The notes under the pieces: generated by a model | The model's input: only the letters and a program-made list of their open reading frames with translations | Told to the model about the DNA's origin: nothing | Database searches by the model: none | Part shown: positions 32,092 to 41,220 of the stretch, in pieces | Layout: every line of letters begins with the position of its first letter | Numbering within the stretch: position 1 is the first letter of the stretch | NCBI RefSeq assembly: GCF_003086775.1 | Contig: NZ_CP026001.1 | Span: forward strand, 1,018,407 to 1,082,406 | From: Stenotrophomonas sp. ZAC14D1_NAIMI4_1 | GTDB taxonomy: Bacteria > Pseudomonadota > Gammaproteobacteria > Xanthomonadales > Xanthomonadaceae | Direction: 5' to 3' | Length of the DNA: 64,000 nucleotides | Program-made: the position numbers and the translations under genes

Positions 32092-33387
32092 ATGCAAGCT
32101 TCGATCGAAACCATCGGCAACCTGGAACGCCGCCTGAGCTTCTCGCTGCCGGAAGACCGTCTGCAGAGCCACATCAACGGCCGCCTGGGCGAAATCGCCC
32201 GTACCACCCGCATCAAGGGCTTCCGTCCGGGCAAGGTGCCGGCCAAGGTGATCGAGCAGCGCTTCGGCGCGCAGGTCCGTGGCGAGGCGCTGGACGGCCT
32301 GCTGCGCGAAACCTTCGATGCCGCCGTGCGCGAGCACGACCTGCGCATCGTCGGCAGCCCGCGCATCGACAAGGGCGAGGAAGGTGAATTCTCCTTCGTG
32401 GCCACCGTCGAAGTGGTGCCGGACTTCGGCGACATCGACGTCAGCAAGCTGACCGTGGTGCGCCACACCGCTGAGATCACCGACGCCGACATCGACCAGA
32501 TGATCGAGAACCTGCAGAACCAGCGTCGCACCTGGGCCCCGGTCACCCGTGGCGCGCAGGACGGCGACCTGGTCGCGCTGGAAACCTGGTCGCAGGCCGG
32601 CGAAGAGCGCCTGCCGGCCGAAGGCACCGAGAAGGGTTCGATCGTGCTCGGCCAGGGCATGATGTTCGAAACCATCGAAAAGGGCCTGGTCGGCCTGGCC
32701 AAGGGCGAAGAAAAGACCCTGGACGTCGAGTTCCCGGCTGACTGGCGCGTGCCGGTGCTGGCAGGCAAGACCGTGCAGGTCACCGTCAAGGTCGTCGAGC
32801 TGTCCGAGCCGGTCGTGCCGGCCGTCGATGAAGCCTTCATCAAGAGCTTCGGCGTGAAGGGCGGCGACGTCGAGCAGTTCCGCAGCGACATCCGCGCCAA
32901 CCTGGAGCGCGAGCTGAAGGGCGCCCTGATGAACCGCCTGCGCCGCGAAGTGGGCGAGCAGCTGATCGCCGCTTACGCGTCGGTGGAAATGCCGCCGCGC
33001 CTGGTCGAGAACGAAGCCCGCGCCATGCTGGCCCAGCAGGTCGAGCAGGCCCGCCGCAACGGCCAGAACGTCGGTGACGTCCCGGCCGATGCCCACGAAG
33101 GCTTCAAGGATGCCGCCGCCAAGCGCGTGCTGGTCGGCCTGGTGGTGGGCGAAGTGGCCCGCACCAACGACCTGCGCCTGGAGCCCAAGCGCCTGAATGA
33201 AACGATGCGTCTGATCGCTTCGACCTACGAAGAGCCGGAGCAGGTCATTGAGATGTACCGCAACGACCCCCAGCTGATGTCTGGCCTGCAGAACCGCGTG
33301 ATGGAAGAGCAGGTGATCGACTGGATCGCCGAGCGTGCCCAGCACACCGAAGAAAAGCTGTCGTTCCAGGACGCGATCCGCCAGTAA
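32092..33387 (+). CDS. tig: Trigger factor
   Basis: Ribosome-bound chaperone and prolyl isomerase that receives nascent chains at the exit tunnel. 431 residues (E. coli 432). Start ATG 32092 follows AGGAG at seven bases; the frame is open further upstream through tRNA-Leu but is not coding there. The N-terminal ribosome-binding domain carries [17 protein letters not shown] (the GFRxGxxP loop), the FKBP-like middle domain begins near 150, and the helical C-terminal arms follow. First gene of the tig-clpP-clpX-lon-hupB proteostasis run. Confidence 0.97.
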   Translation: MQASIETIGNLERRLSFSLPEDRLQSHINGRLGEIARTTRIKGFRPGKVPAKVIEQRFGAQVRGEALDGLLRETFDAAVREHDLRIVGSPRIDKGEEGEFSFVATVEVVPDFGDIDVSKLTVVRHTAEITDADIDQMIENLQNQRRTWAPVTRGAQDGDLVALETWSQAGEERLPAEGTEKGSIVLGQGMMFETIEKGLVGLAKGEEKTLDVEFPADWRVPVLAGKTVQVTVKVVELSEPVVPAVDEAFIKSFGVKGGDVEQFRSDIRANLERELKGALMNRLRREVGEQLIAAYASVEMPPRLVENEARAMLAQQVEQARRNGQNVGDVPADAHEGFKDAAAKRVLVGLVVGEVARTNDLRLEPKRLNETMRLIASTYEEPEQVIEMYRNDPQLMSGLQNRVMEEQVIDWIAERAQHTEEKLSFQDAIRQ

Positions 33388-33408
33388 TACGGGGCGGATC
33401 TCCCCATA

Positions 33409-33435
33409 CCCCGCGCCTGCCCTGGCGCGGGGGTG
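33409..33435 (+). terminator. Hairpin between tig and clpP
   Basis: Nine-base stem CCCCGCGCC/GGCGCGGGG followed by GTGTTT. The weak T-run suggests partial termination, letting some read-through into clpP. Confidence 0.6.
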
Positions 33436-33462
33436 TTTCCCCCAAGACAGGTACCTCACGAA

Positions 33463-34089
33463 ATGGACAACCGGACCAAAGCCCTGAACATGGTTCCCAT
33501 GGTGGTCGAGCAGACCAGCCGCGGCGAGCGTGCCTACGACATCTATTCGCGCCTGTTGAAGGAGCGCCTGATCTTCCTCGTGGGCCCGATCGATGATCAC
33601 ATGGCCAACGTGGTGGTGGCGCAGCTGCTGTTCCTGGAAGCGGAAAACCCGGAAAAGGACATCAGCATCTACATCAACTCGCCGGGTGGCGTGGTCACCG
33701 CCGGCATGGCGATCTACGACACCATGCAGTACATCAAGCCGGACGTGAGCACCATCTGCGTCGGCCAGGCCGCCTCGATGGGCGCCCTGCTGCTGGCTTC
33801 GGGTGCTGCCGGCAAGCGTTATGCGCTGCCGAACTCGCGCGTGATGATCCACCAGCCGCTGGGCGGCTTCCAGGGCCAGGCCACGGACATCGACATCCAT
33901 GCCCGTGAAATCCTGACCCTGCGTTCGCGCCTGAACGAAGTGCTGGCCAAGCACACCGGCCAGTCGCTGGAGACGATCGCCCGCGACACCGAGCGCGACA
34001 ACTTCAAGAGCGCGGTCGACTCGGTGGCCTACGGCCTGGTCGACCAGGTGCTGGAGCGTCGTCCGGAAGAGTCGATCCAGGCCGGTTGA
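33463..34089 (+). CDS. clpP: ATP-dependent Clp protease proteolytic subunit
   Basis: Serine protease forming two stacked heptamer rings that degrade substrates fed by ClpX. 208 residues from ATG 33463; the frame is open from 33433 but those residues derive from the hairpin tail. Catalytic triad Ser105 (GQAASMGA), His130 (RVMIHQP) and Asp179 (TERDN), with the same mutual spacing as in E. coli ClpP. The N terminus has a short, probably cleaved propeptide. Confidence 0.98.
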   Translation: MDNRTKALNMVPMVVEQTSRGERAYDIYSRLLKERLIFLVGPIDDHMANVVVAQLLFLEAENPEKDISIYINSPGGVVTAGMAIYDTMQYIKPDVSTICVGQAASMGALLLASGAAGKRYALPNSRVMIHQPLGGFQGQATDIDIHAREILTLRSRLNEVLAKHTGQSLETIARDTERDNFKSAVDSVAYGLVDQVLERRPEESIQAG

Positions 34090-34098
34090 TCGGCCTTC

Positions 34099-34119
34099 AC
34101 GGGGCCAGGGAGGCCCCGT
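34099..34119 (+). terminator. Hairpin downstream of clpP
   Basis: Eight-base stem ACGGGGCC/GGCCCCGT with a five-base loop, ten bases after the stop; only TT follows. Confidence 0.55.
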
Positions 34120-34140
34120 TCCTGCAGGGTCGGACCGGGA

Positions 34141-34169
34141 CTGGTGTCCCTCCGGCCCTGTGCTATTCT
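34141..34169 (+). promoter_or_regulatory. Possible clpX promoter with extended -10
   Basis: TGTGCTATTCT gives a TG-extended -10 (TATTCT at 34164-34169); the -35 (CTGGTG at 34141) is poor. It lies about 50 bases above the clpX ATG. Confidence 0.3.
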
Positions 34170-34216
34170 CGAATCGAACCCCCGTTCAGCGGGTGGGGTA
34201 ACTGGGTAAGCGAAGC

Positions 34217-35506
34217 ATGAGCGAAGACCGCCAAGGTCGTTCCACGGACACCGGCAAGATCCTCTACTGCTCTTTCTGCGGAAAGAGCCAGCATGAAGTG
34301 CGCAAGCTGATTGCCGGTCCGAGCGTGTTCATCTGCGATGAGTGCGTGGAGCTGTGCAACGACATCATCCGTGAAGAACTCGAGGAAAAGGCGCAGTCGG
34401 CGCGCAGTTCGCTGCCCAAGCCGCGCGAGATCCTCGAGGTGCTCGACCAGTACGTGATTGGCCAGAACCGGGCCAAGCGCACCCTGGCCGTGGCTGTCTA
34501 CAACCACTACAAGCGCATCGAGAGCCGGCAGAAGAACGATGAGGTCGAACTGGCCAAGTCGAACATCCTGCTGGTCGGCCCGACCGGTTCGGGCAAGACG
34601 CTGTTGGCCGAAACCCTGGCCCGCCTGCTCAACGTGCCGTTCACCATGGCCGACGCCACCACGCTGACCGAAGCCGGTTACGTGGGCGAGGACGTGGAGA
34701 ACATCATCCAGAAGCTGCTGCAGAAGTGCGACTACGACGTCGAGAAGGCGCAGCAGGGCATCGTCTACATCGATGAAATCGACAAGATCTCGCGCAAGAG
34801 CGAGAACCCGTCGATCACCCGCGATGTGTCCGGTGAAGGCGTGCAGCAGGCCCTGCTGAAGCTGATCGAAGGCACCGTGGCCAGCGTTCCGCCGCAGGGC
34901 GGCCGCAAGCACCCGCAGCAGGAATTCCTGCAGGTGGACACCAAGAACATCCTGTTCATCTGTGGCGGCGCGTTTGCCGGCCTGGACAAGGTGATCCAGC
35001 AGCGTTCCAACGACGCCGGCGGCATCGGCTTCGGTGCCAAGGTCAAGAGCGCCGAGCGCAAGGTGGAAGTGGGCAAGGTGCTGGCCGAAGTCGAGCCGGA
35101 AGACCTGATCAAGTTCGGCCTGATCCCCGAGTTCGTCGGCCGCCTGCCGGTGGTGGCGACCCTGGAGGAGCTGGACGAGCCGGCCCTGATCAAGATCCTG
35201 ACCGAGCCGAAGAACGCCATCACCAAGCAGTTCAAGAAGCTGTTCGAGATGGAGAACGTCGAGCTGGAGTTCCGTCCGGACGCGCTGTCGGCCATCGCCA
35301 GGAAGGCGCTCAAGCGCAAGACCGGCGCCCGTGGCCTGCGCACCATCGTCGAATCGGTCCTGCTGGACACCATGTACGACCTTCCTTCGCAGGAAAACGT
35401 CAGCAAGGTGGTCGTGGATGAATCGGTGATCGAGCACAAGTCCGAGCCGTACCTGATCTACCAGACCCCGGTGGCCCCTGAACAGAAGGCCGCAGGCGCC
35501 GAGTGA
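34217..35506 (+). CDS. clpX: ATP-dependent Clp protease ATP-binding subunit
   Basis: AAA+ unfoldase that delivers tagged proteins to ClpP. 429 residues (E. coli 424). The N-terminal zinc domain has C18, C21, C40 and C43 (YCSFCGK and [10 protein letters not shown]); the Walker A is GPTGSGKT, Walker [10 protein letters not shown], and the pore loop GYVGEDV. C-terminal small AAA domain has [13 protein letters not shown]. The IGF-type ClpP-binding loop appears as IGFGAKV. Start ATG 34217. Confidence 0.98.
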   Translation: MSEDRQGRSTDTGKILYCSFCGKSQHEVRKLIAGPSVFICDECVELCNDIIREELEEKAQSARSSLPKPREILEVLDQYVIGQNRAKRTLAVAVYNHYKRIESRQKNDEVELAKSNILLVGPTGSGKTLLAETLARLLNVPFTMADATTLTEAGYVGEDVENIIQKLLQKCDYDVEKAQQGIVYIDEIDKISRKSENPSITRDVSGEGVQQALLKLIEGTVASVPPQGGRKHPQQEFLQVDTKNILFICGGAFAGLDKVIQQRSNDAGGIGFGAKVKSAERKVEVGKVLAEVEPEDLIKFGLIPEFVGRLPVVATLEELDEPALIKILTEPKNAITKQFKKLFEMENVELEFRPDALSAIARKALKRKTGARGLRTIVESVLLDTMYDLPSQENVSKVVVDESVIEHKSEPYLIYQTPVAPEQKAAGAE

Positions 35507-35507
35507 T

Positions 35508-35532
35508 CCTTTCAAATCCTTGATTTGAAAGG
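35508..35532. other. Perfect 11-base inverted repeat after clpX stop
   Basis: CCTTTCAAATC/GATTTGAAAGG with a CTT loop, starting one base after the clpX stop and AT-rich by local standards. It has no T-run. It may be an operator or a 3' stabilising hairpin. Confidence 0.45.
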
Positions 35533-35547
35533 AGTTTGAACGAACGC

Positions 35548-35576
35548 CTTGCATCTGAAAGCCGATGGCCCCATAA
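35548..35576 (+). promoter_or_regulatory. Sigma-32-like promoter for lon
   Basis: CTTGCAT (35548-35554), 14 bases, CCCCATAA (35569-35576) matches the heat-shock consensus CTTGAAA-N(11-16)-CCCCATNT closely. The -10 half lies inside the clpX terminator stem, and transcription would start near 35583, about 65 bases above lon. Confidence 0.6.
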
Positions 35577-35596
35577 CGGGGCCATCGGCTTTTTTT
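35558..35596 (+). terminator. Terminator of clpX
   Basis: Stem AAAGCCGATGGCCCC/GGGGCCATCGGCTTT, 15 perfect pairs with a five-base loop, followed by a long T-run to 35596. Confidence 0.92.
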
Positions 35597-35648
35597 GTCT
35601 CCGGAAGATGCCCTCCCGGAGGCGGTTTTCCCCTTCCCTGGAGCCCCC

Positions 35649-38099
35649 ATGGCCCGTTCCCCAAGTGAAACCCTCGACCTGCCGGTCCTGCCGCTGCGCG
35701 ACGTAGTGGTGTTCCCGCACATGGTCATCCCGCTGTTCGTCGGCCGTGACAAGTCCATGCACGCGCTCGAACAGGCAATGGAGGCAGACAAGCGCATCCT
35801 GCTGCTGGCGCAGAAGTCGGCCGAGACCGATGACCCGCATGCGGCCGACCTCTACCAGGTCGGTACGCTGGCGCAGGTGCTGCAGCTGCTGAAGCTGCCC
35901 GACGGCACCATCAAGGTGCTGGTCGAAGGCCTGTCGCGCGTGCAGGTCACCCAGGTCGACGAGCGTGATGGCTCGCTGCACGGCCAGGCCGTGGAGATCG
36001 ACGCGGCCGACCCGCGCGAACCGCGCGAGATCGAGGCCATCGCCCGCTCGCTGATGTCGCTGTTCGAGCAGTACGTCAAGACCAACCGCAAGCTGCCGCC
36101 GGAGCTGCTGCAGACCCTGGCCGGCATCGATGAGCCGGCACGCCTGGCCGATACCATCGCCGCGCACATCAGCGTGCGCCTGGCCGACAAGCAGCGCCTG
36201 CTGGAAACGCTGGCCGTGGGCGAGCGCCTGGAGATGCTGGTGGGCCTGGTCGACGGCGAGATCGACGTGCAGCAGATGGAAAAGCGCATCCGCGGCCGCG
36301 TGAAGTCGCAGATGGAAAAGAGCCAGCGCGAGTACTACCTCAACGAACAGATGAAGGCCATCCAGAAAGAACTGGGTGACCTCGACGACGCGCCGGGCGA
36401 GCTGGAAGAACTGGCGCGCAAGATCGCCGAAGCCGGCATGCCCAAGCCGGTGGAAACCAAGGCACGCAACGAGCTGAACAAGCTCAAGCAGATGTCGCCG
36501 ATGTCGGCCGAGGCTGCCGTCGTGCGCAACTACCTCGAGTGGCTGCTGGGCGTGCCGTGGAAGAAGCGCACCAAGGTTCGCAAGGACCTGAAGGCCGCGC
36601 AGGACACCCTGGACGCCGACCACTACGGCCTGGACAAGGTCAAGGACCGCATCCTGGAATACCTGGCGGTGCAGTCGCGCGTGAAGCAGATGAAGGGCCC
36701 GATCCTGTGCCTGGTCGGGCCGCCGGGCGTGGGCAAGACCTCGCTGGGCCAGTCCATCGCCAAGGCCACCAACCGCAAGTTCGTGCGCATGTCGCTGGGC
36801 GGCGTGCGCGACGAGGCCGAGATCCGTGGCCACCGCCGTACCTACGTCGGTTCGATGCCGGGCCGCATCGTGCAGAACCTCAACAAGGTCGGCAGCAAGA
36901 ACGCGCTGTTCGTGCTCGATGAGATCGACAAGATGTCGATGGACTTCCGTGGCGATCCGTCCTCGGCGCTGCTGGAAGTGCTCGACCCCGAGCAGAACAA
37001 CGCGTTCAACGACCACTACCTGGAAGTGGACCTGGACCTGTCCGAAGTGATGTTCGTGGCGACCTCCAACTCGCTCAACATTCCGGGCCCGCTGCTGGAC
37101 CGCATGGAAGTGATCCGCATCCCCGGCTACACCGAGGATGAGAAGCTCAACATCGCCACCCGTTACCTGTCGCCGAAGCAGATCAAGGCCAATGGCCTGA
37201 AGCCGGAAGAACTGGAAATCGGCAGCGATGCCATCCAGGACATCGTGCGCTACTACACGCGCGAATCCGGCGTGCGCAACCTGGAACGCGAGATCGCCAA
37301 GATCTGCCGCAAGGTGGTGAAGGAAATCGCCCTGGCCGGCCCGCAGCCGGTGAAGGCGAAGAAGGGCGCGAAGAAGTCCAAGGCCCTGGTCAGCGTCACC
37401 AGCAAGAACCTGGACAAGTACCTGGGCGTGCGCCGCTTCGATTTCGGCCGCGCCGAAGAAGCCAACGAGATCGGCCTGGTCACCGGCCTGGCCTGGACCG
37501 AAGTGGGCGGCGATCTGCTGCAGATCGAATCGACCCTGGTGCCGGGCAAGGGCCAGCTGATCCTGACCGGCCAGCTCGGCAACGTGATGAAGGAATCGGC
37601 GTCGGCAGCGCTGTCGGTGGTGCGTTCGCGCGCTGTCGGCTTCGGTATCGATGCGGATTTCCTGCAGAAGCACGACGTGCACGTGCACGTGCCCGATGGC
37701 GCCACGCCGAAGGACGGCCCCAGTGCCGGTGCGGCGATGGTCACCTCGCTGGTGTCGATGCTGAGCAAGGTGCCGGTGCGTGCCGACGTGGCGATGACCG
37801 GCGAGATCACCCTGCGCGGTCGCGTCACCGCCATCGGTGGCCTGAAGGAAAAGCTGCTGGCGGCACTGCGTGGCGGTATCCGCACGGTCATCATCCCCGA
37901 GGAGAACCGCAAGGACCTGGCTGACATTCCGGCCAACGTCACCCGCGATCTGCAGATCGTGCCGGTGAAGTACATCGAGGAAGTGCTGGACCTGGCGCTG
38001 GAGCGTCCGTTGGCACCGAAGAAGGCGCGCAAGAGTGCGCAGCGCGTCACGGTGCGCAGCAAGGCCAAACCGAGTGGAAACGCGCGCGTCAAGCATTGA
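35649..38099 (+). CDS. lon: ATP-dependent protease Lon
   Basis: AAA+ serine protease that removes misfolded and regulatory proteins. 816 residues from ATG 35649; the frame is open from 35595 inside the terminator. Order: N-terminal LON domain ([18 protein letters not shown]), coiled coil near 190-260, Walker [10 protein letters not shown], Walker B FVLDEIDK, then the protease domain with Ser692 in [11 protein letters not shown] and Lys735 in GGLKEKLL (43 apart, as in E. coli). The tail is basic. Expression is probably heat-inducible from the promoter at 35548. Confidence 0.98.
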   Translation: MARSPSETLDLPVLPLRDVVVFPHMVIPLFVGRDKSMHALEQAMEADKRILLLAQKSAETDDPHAADLYQVGTLAQVLQLLKLPDGTIKVLVEGLSRVQVTQVDERDGSLHGQAVEIDAADPREPREIEAIARSLMSLFEQYVKTNRKLPPELLQTLAGIDEPARLADTIAAHISVRLADKQRLLETLAVGERLEMLVGLVDGEIDVQQMEKRIRGRVKSQMEKSQREYYLNEQMKAIQKELGDLDDAPGELEELARKIAEAGMPKPVETKARNELNKLKQMSPMSAEAAVVRNYLEWLLGVPWKKRTKVRKDLKAAQDTLDADHYGLDKVKDRILEYLAVQSRVKQMKGPILCLVGPPGVGKTSLGQSIAKATNRKFVRMSLGGVRDEAEIRGHRRTYVGSMPGRIVQNLNKVGSKNALFVLDEIDKMSMDFRGDPSSALLEVLDPEQNNAFNDHYLEVDLDLSEVMFVATSNSLNIPGPLLDRMEVIRIPGYTEDEKLNIATRYLSPKQIKANGLKPEELEIGSDAIQDIVRYYTRESGVRNLEREIAKICRKVVKEIALAGPQPVKAKKGAKKSKALVSVTSKNLDKYLGVRRFDFGRAEEANEIGLVTGLAWTEVGGDLLQIESTLVPGKGQLILTGQLGNVMKESASAALSVVRSRAVGFGIDADFLQKHDVHVHVPDGATPKDGPSAGAAMVTSLVSMLSKVPVRADVAMTGEITLRGRVTAIGGLKEKLLAALRGGIRTVIIPEENRKDLADIPANVTRDLQIVPVKYIEEVLDLALERPLAPKKARKSAQRVTVRSKAKPSGNARVKH

Positions 38100-38148
38100 C
38101 GCGCGCTGTCGAAATGCCTGAAACCCGCGTCGTTGCTGGCTTTCCACC

Positions 38149-38177
38149 TTGCGTGGGGGTAGGGGCGCTGGTATAAA
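38149..38177 (+). promoter_or_regulatory. Promoter of hupB
   Basis: TTGCGT (38149-38154), 17 bases, TATAAA (38172-38177), leaving a leader of about 135 bases before hupB. Confidence 0.7.
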
Positions 38178-38318
38178 AGCAGCACCCGCGAATGAGTGAT
38201 CGCAGTCTGGTGATCACTGAATTCGGCGAACAGTTTCCACATGGCGGCCGTGCGCGCATCGCGTGCGGTTGCTTCCCTGTCGAATAAGCGGAACCCACCG
38301 CCAAAGGAGTTGTAGAGA

Positions 38319-38591
38319 ATGAACAAGACCGAATTGATCGATGCCGTTGCTGAAGCCGCCGACCTGACCAAGGCCGAGTCCAGCCGCGCTGTCGATGCCG
38401 TCGTTGCTGCCGTCACCAAGGCGCTGAAGGACGGCGATGCGGTCACCCTGGTTGGCTTCGGTACCTTCCAGGTCCGCGACCGTGCTGCCCGCACCGGCCG
38501 CAACCCGAAGACCGGCGACACCATCAAGATCGCTGCTTCGAAGAATCCGTCGTTCAAGGCTGGTAAGGCCCTGAAGGATGCTGTAAACTAA
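38319..38591 (+). CDS. hupB: DNA-binding protein HU-beta
   Basis: Small histone-like protein that bends and compacts DNA as a dimer. 90 residues, exactly the family size. [18 protein letters not shown] is the helical dimer part, [22 protein letters not shown] the beta arm with the intercalating proline in GRNPKTG. AGGAG sits ahead of the ATG. The tRNA-Val gene begins 11 bases after the stop, so the mRNA likely runs into the tRNA array or is processed from it. Confidence 0.98.
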   Translation: MNKTELIDAVAEAADLTKAESSRAVDAVVAAVTKALKDGDAVTLVGFGTFQVRDRAARTGRNPKTGDTIKIAASKNPSFKAGKALKDAVN

Positions 38592-38602
38592 GCGGCTCGC
38601 TG

Positions 38603-38677
38603 GGGTGCTTAGCTCAGCGGTAGAGCGTCTCCTTTACACGGAGAGGGTCGGGGGTTCGAAACCCTCAGCACCCACCA
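38603..38677 (+). tRNA. tRNA-Val (TAC)
   Basis: 75 bases, acceptor GGGTGCT/AGCACCC, anticodon loop TTTACAC reading TAC, encoded CCA. No promoter is seen between hupB and this gene. Confidence 0.95.
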
Positions 38678-38702
38678 CAGCACCGCAGTAAAAGTTAAGT
38701 GT

Positions 38703-38779
38703 GGAGCGGTAGTTCAGCTGGTTAGAATGCTGGCCTGTCACGCCGGAGGTCGCGGGTTCGAGTCCCGTCCGCTCCGCCA
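38703..38779 (+). tRNA. tRNA-Asp (GTC), copy 1 of 5
   Basis: 77 bases, acceptor GGAGCGG/CCGCTCC, anticodon loop CTGTCAC reading GTC, encoded CCA. Confidence 0.95.
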
Positions 38780-38858
38780 CTTTGACGCGAGGCCCCCGGG
38801 CAACTGGGGGCTTTGTTTTCTTCAAGGGTTCGCCCTGCGGGAAAACAGCAACACAACT

Positions 38859-38935
38859 GGAGCGGTAGTTCAGCTGGTTAGAATGCTGGCCTGTCACGCC
38901 GGAGGTCGCGGGTTCGAGTCCCGTCCGCTCCGCCA
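38859..38935 (+). tRNA. tRNA-Asp (GTC), copy 2 of 5
   Basis: Same sequence as copy 1; the 79-base spacer before it contains CCCCCGGGCAACTGGGGGC, a stem that could mark a processing or partial termination point. Confidence 0.95.
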
Positions 38936-39016
38936 GTTTCAAAGGCTTCCGGGCAACCGGGCGCCTTGTTTCAACCGGCCTCGGCCGGAAGAAACAGAAA
39001 GGTTTGCAGCAAACGT

Positions 39017-39093
39017 GGAGCGGTAGTTCAGCTGGTTAGAATGCTGGCCTGTCACGCCGGAGGTCGCGGGTTCGAGTCCCGTCCGCTCCGCCA
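39017..39093 (+). tRNA. tRNA-Asp (GTC), copy 3 of 5
   Basis: Same sequence as copy 1; spacer of 81 bases with a weak GGCCTCGGCC hairpin. Confidence 0.95.
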
Positions 39094-39124
39094 AGTTGCA
39101 AGCAGGGGTATCTGGAAGTGCTGT

Positions 39125-39201
39125 GGAGCGGTAGTTCAGCTGGTTAGAATGCTGGCCTGTCACGCCGGAGGTCGCGGGTTCGAGTCCCGTCCGCTCCGCC
39201 A
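39125..39201 (+). tRNA. tRNA-Asp (GTC), copy 4 of 5
   Basis: Same sequence as copy 1; spacer of only 31 bases. Confidence 0.95.
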
Positions 39202-39230
39202 TCCCGGATCCCAACAAGTTCTGCCCATGT

Positions 39231-39307
39231 GGAGCGGTAGTTCAGCTGGTTAGAATGCTGGCCTGTCACGCCGGAGGTCGCGGGTTCGAGTCCCGTCCGC
39301 TCCGCCA
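39231..39307 (+). tRNA. tRNA-Asp (GTC), copy 5 of 5
   Basis: Same sequence as copy 1; spacer of 29 bases; followed by the array terminator. Confidence 0.95.
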
Positions 39308-39330
39308 GCAGAGTTTGAAGTGTCAACGAA

Positions 39331-39370
39331 GATGCCCGTCGGTCCTGGACCTGCGGGCATTTTGCTTTTT
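39331..39370 (+). terminator. Terminator of the tRNA array
   Basis: Stem ATGCCCG/CGGGCAT enclosing an inner AGGTCC-type pairing, then TTTTGCTTTTT. Confidence 0.8.
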
Positions 39371-39383
39371 CGGGGTCGATCTA

Positions 39384-39406
39384 CGCCGGGCGTGGCCCGG
39401 CGCTAC
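39384..39406 (-). repeat. SMAG palindrome supplying a stop codon
   Basis: Arms GCCGGGC/GCCCGGC with GTAG on the minus strand at 39406-39403. The TAG of this GTAG is the stop codon of the GT1-like gene. Confidence 0.8.
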
Positions 39407-40641
39407 CGCTCGAGCGATGCGACGCGGTCGAGCACCGCTTCCACCGCCAGATGCCGCTGCACCGACGCCTGCAGGGCCGCCAGCCCCGGGAACGCATCGG
39501 CCTGCAACGCGCGCGCGAACAGCGCCGGCAGCTGGTCCAGGTCACGCAGCCACAGCCCCGCGCCTGCGGCCTGCAGGCGTGCGGCGTGGTCGAACTGGTC
39601 GTAATCCAGCGGAAATACCAGCGACGGCACGCCCGCGCGCAGCGCGTGGTACATCACGCCGGCGCCGCCGTGGTGCAGCACCCGGTCATAGCGGTGCAGG
39701 TGGCGCGCGTAATCGACGAAGGGCAGCCGGTGCAGGTTCGGCAGCGGCTGCGGGGCGCTGTGTGTTTCATCCGCGTGCCCATCACTGACGTGGATCTGCC
39801 ACTGCGGATGCAGCGCCGCCAGCGTCGCCGCCGCCTCGGCCAGGCGCGGTTTGATCCAGTCCTGGTGGGTGCCGGCGGTGACCAGCAGATGCCGCGCACC
39901 CTGTACGAATGGCGGCGGCGCATGGGTGCCGGGTGGGGTGTGCAGCATCGGCCCGATGAACTGCAGCGCCCGTGGCCAGGTGCGGGGGAATTCCAGTTCC
40001 GGCACGCCCAGCGCGAGGATGCATTCATCTGAATAGACCCGCTCGCTGCCATCGGCGCGATAGATCGACGGCACCCCCAGCCGCTGCATGGCCGAGCGCT
40101 GCCACGCGTGTACGCCGCGCTTGAACACGCGGGTCAGCTGCCGGCCGCAGGCGTGCTGCAGCGCCTGCCAGCCAGTGCGCGCGGGGCTGAGCCCGCCCAG
40201 GTATGGCGGTGGACCGTCACTGCAGTCCAGCACGCAGGGCGAGGGCAGGCTGGTCCACCAGCGGCTGCCGAGCTCGGCTGCCAGCAGGCCTGCCGGTGGC
40301 AGGGTGAAATCAACAATGACCAGATCCGGGCGCGCATGCTGCCAGCGCTCCTGCAGCGCCTGTCGCATCTGTTCCATCAGGCGCAGCGCCTGGGTCAGCT
40401 GGGCGTGCAGCCGCAGCGGGTTGGCCTTGACCGGCGTGGGCGGGTTGGCGATCTGCCACAGCGCCGCTTCCTGGTCCGCCGACAGCAGCACGCCACCGTT
40501 GAGTCCGCTGGCGGAGATCGCGGCCTGCGCGCCCGGCGTACTCAGCACCGTCACCTCATGCTGCGGCTGCAGCTGGCGGGCGATGGCGAGGATCGGATGC
40601 AGGTGGCCGCTGTAGGGCGGGGCGAGCAGTTCGATCTTCAT
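39403..40641 (-). CDS. GT1-like (UGT/MGT-type) glycosyltransferase
   Basis: 412 residues from ATG 40641, overlapping the previous stop by four bases (ATGA). The N terminus KIELLAPPYSGHLHPILAIAR and the C-terminal donor block HHGGAGVMYHALRAGVPSLVFP are those of UGT-like GT-B enzymes such as macrolide, zeaxanthin or rhamnolipid transferases, which glycosylate hydrophobic small molecules from UDP- or dTDP-sugars. It is last in the four-gene operon (43349-39403). The acceptor is not known; no carotenoid or polyketide genes lie nearby. Its stop codon comes from a SMAG repeat, so the original C terminus may have been altered. Confidence 0.85.
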   Translation of the reverse strand: MKIELLAPPYSGHLHPILAIARQLQPQHEVTVLSTPGAQAAISASGLNGGVLLSADQEAALWQIANPPTPVKANPLRLHAQLTQALRLMEQMRQALQERWQHARPDLVIVDFTLPPAGLLAAELGSRWWTSLPSPCVLDCSDGPPPYLGGLSPARTGWQALQHACGRQLTRVFKRGVHAWQRSAMQRLGVPSIYRADGSERVYSDECILALGVPELEFPRTWPRALQFIGPMLHTPPGTHAPPPFVQGARHLLVTAGTHQDWIKPRLAEAAATLAALHPQWQIHVSDGHADETHSAPQPLPNLHRLPFVDYARHLHRYDRVLHHGGAGVMYHALRAGVPSLVFPLDYDQFDHAARLQAAGAGLWLRDLDQLPALFARALQADAFPGLAALQASVQRHLAVEAVLDRVASLER

Positions 40642-41216
40642 GCCTGTTCCTGCTGCAGGCGCGCAGCTAGTTCGCGGGCGATGGCGAGCACCGCTGGCTG
40701 CTGCAGGTAGTCCATGTGGCCGCTGTCGATCCACTGCCGCGCGCCGCGCCAGCCCAGCCGCGAGACCCAGTCCTGCCGCCCGACCAGCACCTGCAGCTGC
40801 GCCACCTGCGGTGCACGGCGCGCCACCGGCCCGTAGGCCAGCACGCTGCAGCGCTGCGCCAGGGCCGGCGGCAGCTCCAGGTTGGCCAGCAGTTCCAGCC
40901 CGCAGCTGCCGGCCAGCAGCAGGGTGTGCGGTGCGGCCTGCAGCAGCTGGGCCAGCGCGGGGCCGTGGGTCGCTGCGAAGCCTGGGCGGCGCGAGCGCAG
41001 GTAATGGCGGGTGTTGTGCCAGCTGGCGGCCAGTAGTGCGGCCGGTTGGTGATCGGGCGTGGCGGCGTCGTAAGGAAAATTGCAGGGGTGCAGCACCCGC
41101 CCCGGCGCCAGCAGGGCCTGGCCGAAGGCGCGCTGCTGCGGGCTGAGCGCGCAGCGGGCCGGATCGCTCTGCCCGGTCAGGAAGGCCAGCTGCAGCGGCG
41201 TGCGGGCGCCCGGCAT
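40638..41216 (-). CDS. Alpha/beta-hydrolase-like protein of the glycolipid operon
   Basis: 192 residues from ATG 41216, five bases after the previous stop with GGGGGG upstream; ATG 41240 is an alternative that would overlap. The nucleophile elbow appears as LLLAGSCGLEL (an A-x-S-x-G variant), the acid in VLVGRQDWVS and the base in DSGHMDYL, so a Ser-Asp-His triad is plausible. The domain is small and lacks a lid, and no signal peptide is seen. It might be an esterase or acyl-transferring enzyme that trims the lipid made by its neighbours. No named family is recognised. Confidence 0.7.
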   Translation of the reverse strand: MPGARTPLQLAFLTGQSDPARCALSPQQRAFGQALLAPGRVLHPCNFPYDAATPDHQPAALLAASWHNTRHYLRSRRPGFAATHGPALAQLLQAAPHTLLLAGSCGLELLANLELPPALAQRCSVLAYGPVARRAPQVAQLQVLVGRQDWVSRLGWRGARQWIDSGHMDYLQQPAVLAIARELAARLQQEQA

Positions 41217-41220
41217 CGAT

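Noticed and set aside
33402..33409. CCCCATAC before clpP as a second heat-shock promoter
   Set aside because: No CTTGAA-like element lies at the right distance upstream.
32050..33954. 634-codon minus-strand frame opposite tig and clpP
   Set aside because: Spans two certain genes and their terminator; shadow of GC-rich third positions.
38703..39307. Regular repeats that could suggest a CRISPR array
   Set aside because: The repeat unit is a 77-base tRNA-Asp with full cloverleaf; spacers are of unequal length and there are no cas genes.
38634..39326. Repeated minus-strand reading frames with ERTGLEPATSGVTGQHSNQL
   Set aside because: They are antisense translations of tRNA-Asp genes; this false peptide recurs in databases for that reason.
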